From positions 1 to 8,671 of the forward strand of contig JAJFLL010000355.1 in NCBI GenBank assembly GCA_021772695.1: a stretch of 8,671 nt of DNA. The letters run 5' to 3'. Below are positions 5,684-8,671 of the stretch, one piece after another; positions within the stretch are counted from its first letter, which is position 1; each line of letters begins with the position of its first letter. Source of the DNA: Deltaproteobacteria bacterium. GTDB taxonomy: Bacteria > UBA10199 > DSSB01. A program made the translations under genes and the position numbers. The notes beneath the pieces are model-generated. The model ran no database searches, was not told where the DNA came from, and saw nothing but the letters and a program-made list of their open reading frames with translations.

Positions 5684-7327
5684 ATGAAGAAACGAACCAA
5701 ACAAATAACCCCAAGTGGTGAACCCTGGGTTTGGCTTACCGCTTTGGGATTAAGCGTTGGGATATTAATGGTAGCCAGCATTCTTGGCTTAATTATGTAT
5801 CGTGGTTTGGAGGTGTTTTGGCCGGAGCGAGCTCCACTATGGTCCATTCGTTCAGGTGACGACACTCTCGGTACGGAATTGGTTTTGGGCCCTGAGGTAC
5901 TAAAGCAAAATAAATCTGCAGCCCACGGCCCTGATGCCGGCACCGAAATACAAATCTTTCAAGGCAACCGTGAAAGTTTAGGCCAAGCCTTTCGTTTCAT
6001 TTCTTCCTCCGACATCAAGGCGAAGACCTTGCCTCCGGAGGTTATCTGGATCGAACGAATGGAATACGGTAAGGCACTGGGTATCCCCATTGCCCTACGG
6101 TTAAAGGATGGCACCGAAATTCCTTTCGGTGCCCAAAATTTTCTACCGAACCTAGATATAAAAGTCACGGAGGCCCACGAGCGATGGGAACAAATTGAAG
6201 ATCTTGAGAAAAATAAAATCGGCAAAATCAATCGCGAGATCAAATCCATCGAGAGAAAACTAAAGAATCTTCAAGGGAATGAAACTCAACAAGACAACAT
6301 CGCTTCCTTAGTGGAAAAAAAATCTGGGCTTGAGACTCAATATGAAGCACTAGCCAATAAGGCCCGAGAACTTAGAACACTTCAAGATAACCCCACCCTC
6401 ATTTACCGACTGGCCAATGGAGAACAACGGGAATTAGCTGTGGGCCAAGTCGTCGAATATTATTTTCCCAATCAATTGGGATTTTTTGATCGACTGGGCA
6501 TGTTTTGGCGGCACATAGGAAGCTTTATTGTCGAAGCTCCAAGGGAAGCCAATACCGAAGGTGGAGTTTTCCCAGCCATCTTTGGCACCTTGGTCATGAC
6601 CGTGTTAATGAGCTTGGCCGTAGTTCCCTTCGGCGTATTAGGGGCGATCTATTTGAGCGAGTATGCCAAATCGGGATTAGCATTGAGGCTGGTCCGCATC
6701 GCAGTAAATAACTTGGCTGGCGTTCCCTCTATCGTCTTCGGCGTTTTTGGTCTTGGATTCTTTGTCTACATGGTTGGTGGTTCCATTGACTCGTTATTTT
6801 TCTCGGACCGCCTCCCGACGCCCACTTTTGGGACCGGGGGTATCTTTTGGGCTTCCTTGACCTTGGCCTTATTGACGGTTCCTGTGGTGATCGTATCCAC
6901 CGAAGAGGCCCTCGCCTCGGTGCCTCGGGGAGCCCGTGAAGGGGCTTTGGCACTAGGGGCTTCCAAATGGCAAAGTATTCGCCGAGTGATCCTACCGGCC
7001 GCCGCTCCTGGAGTTTTGACCGGCGCCATTTTGGCCATGGCCCGAGGCGCGGGCGAGGTGGCACCCCTGATGTTGGTGGGAGTCGTCAAATTAGCACCCT
7101 CCCTACCCCTAGATACGACTTTCCCCTTCGTTCATCTCGATCGAAAATTCATGCACCTCGGGTTTCACATCTTCGATCTGGCCTTTCAATCTCCCGATTC
7201 GGAGGCGGCTATTCCTATGGTATTTGCCACTACTCTCTTGTTGATTGCACTGATTCTGGTATTGAATCTGGGCGCCATCCTGCTAAGAGAAAGACTTAGG
7301 AAAAAGTATGCAACCGGAAATTTCTAA
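5684..7327 (+). CDS. pstA: Phosphate ABC transporter permease PstA, long form with periplasmic coiled coil
   Basis: A 547-aa partner permease of PstC, nearly twice the E. coli length. A basic N-terminus (MKKRTK) precedes one membrane helix (about residues 15-38). A predicted periplasmic domain follows (about 47-275), including a strongly charged helical stretch at 166-231 with heptad-like spacing, likely a coiled coil. The permease core starts near residue 293 (GVFPAIFGTLVMTVLMSLAV). The EAA loop is intact: TEEALASVPRGAREGALALG from residue 406, then ASKWQSIRRVILPAA. The GAGEVAPLMLVG segment after it is typical of PstA. The ATG follows the pstC TAG with no gap, and AAGG 8 bases upstream is a weak ribosome binding site, so re-initiation after pstC is likely. 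Its 3' end overlaps pstB by 20 bp. The long form agrees with Pseudomonas/Vibrio PstA; the role of the extra domain is not known from the sequence. Confidence 0.93.
   Translation: MKKRTKQITPSGEPWVWLTALGLSVGILMVASILGLIMYRGLEVFWPERAPLWSIRSGDDTLGTELVLGPEVLKQNKSAAHGPDAGTEIQIFQGNRESLGQAFRFISSSDIKAKTLPPEVIWIERMEYGKALGIPIALRLKDGTEIPFGAQNFLPNLDIKVTEAHERWEQIEDLEKNKIGKINREIKSIERKLKNLQGNETQQDNIASLVEKKSGLETQYEALANKARELRTLQDNPTLIYRLANGEQRELAVGQVVEYYFPNQLGFFDRLGMFWRHIGSFIVEAPREANTEGGVFPAIFGTLVMTVLMSLAVVPFGVLGAIYLSEYAKSGLALRLVRIAVNNLAGVPSIVFGVFGLGFFVYMVGGSIDSLFFSDRLPTPTFGTGGIFWASLTLALLTVPVVIVSTEEALASVPRGAREGALALGASKWQSIRRVILPAAAPGVLTGAILAMARGAGEVAPLMLVGVVKLAPSLPLDTTFPFVHLDRKFMHLGFHIFDLAFQSPDSEAAIPMVFATTLLLIALILVLNLGAILLRERLRKKYATGNF
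7298..7301 (+). promoter_or_regulatory. Ribosome binding site of pstB inside pstA (AGGA)
   Basis: AGGA lies 6 bases before ATG 7308, within the last codons of pstA. It supports the overlapping pstB start rather than a start further in. Confidence 0.6.
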
Positions 7328-8081
7328 CGGCACTTTGATCGACATTCAAGAATTCGATTTTTTCTATGGCCCCAAACAGGCTCTGTTCGGAATTAGTCTA
7401 GGAGTGCTTCCCAAAGAGGTCACCGCGCTAATCGGACCATCCGGCTGTGGAAAATCCACCTTGCTTCGAAGTGTCAACCGAATGAACGACCTAATCGATG
7501 AATCCCACCACGAAGGAAATATCAGTATTGACGGCAAATCCATTTTTGACCCCCTCTTAGAAGTCATGTCACTTAGAAAGCGTGTGGGGATGGTCTTTCA
7601 AAAAAGTAACCCCTTTCCAAAATCCGTTTACGAAAATGTGGTTTTTGGCCTGAGAATTAATGGGGAAAACAATAAGGGACGTCTCGACGAAGTAGTCGAA
7701 ACCAGCTTAAAGGCCGCGGCCCTTTGGAGTGAGGTCAAGGACCGTCTGAACGACAGTGCCCTAGGTCTTTCAGGAGGCCAAATGCAACGACTATGCATCG
7801 CACGGGCCATAGCCAATCAACCTGAAATTTTATTGATGGATGAACCCTGTTCCGCCCTCGATCCCGTAGCCACAGCAAAAATAGAATCGCTAATTCAGGA
7901 ATTGAAAAAAAACTATACTATTGTCATCGTTACTCATAACATGCAGCAAGCCGCCCGGGTGTCCGACAAGACGGCGTTTCTTTATATGGGTAAACTAATA
8001 GAATTCGACGAGACCGAAAAAATATTCACTAACCCCTCACAACAACAAACTGAGGACTATATCACAGGGCGGTTTGGTTAA
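7308..8081 (+). CDS. pstB: Phosphate ABC transporter ATP-binding protein PstB
   Basis: A 257-aa cytoplasmic ATPase that powers phosphate import by binding the EAA loops of PstC and PstA. All ABC motifs are present in order: Walker A GPSGCGKST at 43-51, Q-loop Q98 (VFQKSNPFP), signature LSGGQ at 154-158, Walker B ILLMDEP with D178 and E179, D-loop SALD at 182-185, and switch H210 (IVTHNMQQAARVSD). The RSVNRMNDL segment after Walker A and the NPFPKSVYENV segment are typical of PstB rather than of other ABC ATPases. Length is normal for the family. The start at ATG 7308 lies within pstA (20-bp overlap) and has an AGGA site. Its stop TAA shares one base with the phoU start (TAATG), so translation of pstA, pstB and phoU is probably coupled. 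Confidence 0.97.
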   Translation: MQPEISNGTLIDIQEFDFFYGPKQALFGISLGVLPKEVTALIGPSGCGKSTLLRSVNRMNDLIDESHHEGNISIDGKSIFDPLLEVMSLRKRVGMVFQKSNPFPKSVYENVVFGLRINGENNKGRLDEVVETSLKAAALWSEVKDRLNDSALGLSGGQMQRLCIARAIANQPEILLMDEPCSALDPVATAKIESLIQELKKNYTIVIVTHNMQQAARVSDKTAFLYMGKLIEFDETEKIFTNPSQQQTEDYITGRFG

Positions 8082-8671
8082 TGCCACAACATACCGATAA
8101 AATTTTCGCTCAAGATCTTCATGACTTGAAACAGTCCATCCTAAAGATGGGTTCCTTGGTCGAATCCATGATTTCCCAATCGATCACTTCCCTCATCAAA
8201 CGTGATTCTAACATGGCCAGAGAGGTTATCGATCAAGACAAGGAAGTCAACGCACTAGAAGTTCAAATTGACGACCTTTGCTTGAAAATCCTGGCATTAC
8301 ATCAACCGGCAGCGGTTGATCTTAGGTTTGTTGCCGTGGGTATGAAAATTTCAACCGATCTGGAACGCATGGGGGATCTTTCCGTCAATATTTGCGAACA
8401 AGTTTTGGAACTCAATCAAGAAGATACCCTAAAGCCCTACATTGATTTACCTTTGATGGCTGAAAAAAGCCAAGCCATGGTTCATGGAGCCCTGCAGGCC
8501 TTCGTCGATAAAGACGCCCATCGGGCTCGGACCATCTGCCGCTCTGATGATGAAGTCGACGACCTGGAAGATAAAATTCGTCACGATCTTATCAAAATCA
8601 TGGAGGAGAGGCCCGATGCTATTAATCGTGGAGTCCGTTTAATCATGGTAGCAAGACAATTAGAAAGAATC
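8081..8671 (+). CDS. phoU: Phosphate signalling protein PhoU, 3' end cut off by the window
   Basis: An open frame from ATG 8081 to the window end, 197 codons with no stop. The translation is all-helical and shows the PhoU double-repeat pattern. The first repeat has LALHQPAAVDLRFVAVGMKI and the metal-binding-type motif DLERMGDLSVNI (E95 to D99). The second repeat ends at RGVRLIMVARQLERI, just before its matching motif would continue. PhoU proteins are usually about 220-240 aa, so some 25-40 residues are missing. PhoU links the state of PstSCAB to PhoR, keeping the kinase off when phosphate is plentiful. The start overlaps the pstB stop by one base (TAATG), with only a weak G-rich stretch upstream, suggesting translational coupling. 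This is the expected last gene of the operon, though what follows is not visible. Confidence 0.93.
   Translation, partial: MPQHTDKIFAQDLHDLKQSILKMGSLVESMISQSITSLIKRDSNMAREVIDQDKEVNALEVQIDDLCLKILALHQPAAVDLRFVAVGMKISTDLERMGDLSVNICEQVLELNQEDTLKPYIDLPLMAEKSQAMVHGALQAFVDKDAHRARTICRSDDEVDDLEDKIRHDLIKIMEERPDAINRGVRLIMVARQLERI

Noticed and set aside
5023..5943. 306-codon open frame on the minus strand across the pstC/pstA junction
   Set aside because: It lies wholly antisense to two genes with intact family motifs and shows no recognisable domain; it is a shadow of their codon use.
1..8671. Search for a novel system, CRISPR array, transposon, tRNA or phage sign
   Set aside because: Every long frame on the coding strand is assigned to a known Pho/Pst function, no repeat arrays or terminal inverted repeats are seen, and composition looks uniform along the window.

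Overview
The window holds one compact, co-directional (+ strand) phosphate-starvation locus: the end of an exodeoxyribonuclease III gene (xth), then phoB-phoR, then pstS-pstC-pstA-pstB-phoU, with phoU cut off by the window end. All seven phosphate genes are recognisable from family motifs, so this is a largely canonical Pho regulon. I see no mobile element, CRISPR array, tRNA or rRNA, and no evidence for an undescribed system. The points of interest are in the regulatory and architectural details.

Organism: a Gram-negative bacterium. PstS has a Sec signal peptide, and PstC and PstA carry large domains that must lie in a periplasm. PstS, the long PstC (775 aa) and the long PstA (547 aa) resemble the Pseudomonas/Vibrio type rather than the short E. 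coli type (about 319 and 296 aa, from memory). The base composition looks close to even. The gene order phoB-phoR-pstSCAB-phoU and the protein style would fit a proteobacterium or a deltaproteobacteria-like or candidate-phylum lineage, but the sequence alone does not settle this.

Layout: bases 1-84 are the xth C-terminus. Bases 79-131 hold a phoB promoter with three 7-bp Pho units at 11-bp periodicity, the first overlapping the xth stop codon, and a perfect TATAAT placed so close to the phoB ATG that the mRNA is probably leaderless. phoB (139-843) and phoR (836-2170) overlap by 8 bp. The 134-bp gap 2171-2304 carries a second three-unit Pho box for pstS. pstS (2305-3285) is followed by a hairpin with a U-rich tail (3316-3349) lying only a few bases before the pstC start, probably an attenuator or 3' stabiliser that gives more PstS than membrane transporter. 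pstC, pstA, pstB and phoU are then packed without gaps (stop abutting start, 20-bp overlap, 1-bp overlap).

How the genes work together: PstS captures periplasmic phosphate, PstC/PstA form the inner-membrane channel and PstB powers import with ATP. PhoU relays the transporter state to PhoR, which has almost no periplasmic sensor of its own. PhoR phosphorylates PhoB, and PhoB~P is expected to bind both Pho boxes, activating its own operon and pstSCAB-phoU.
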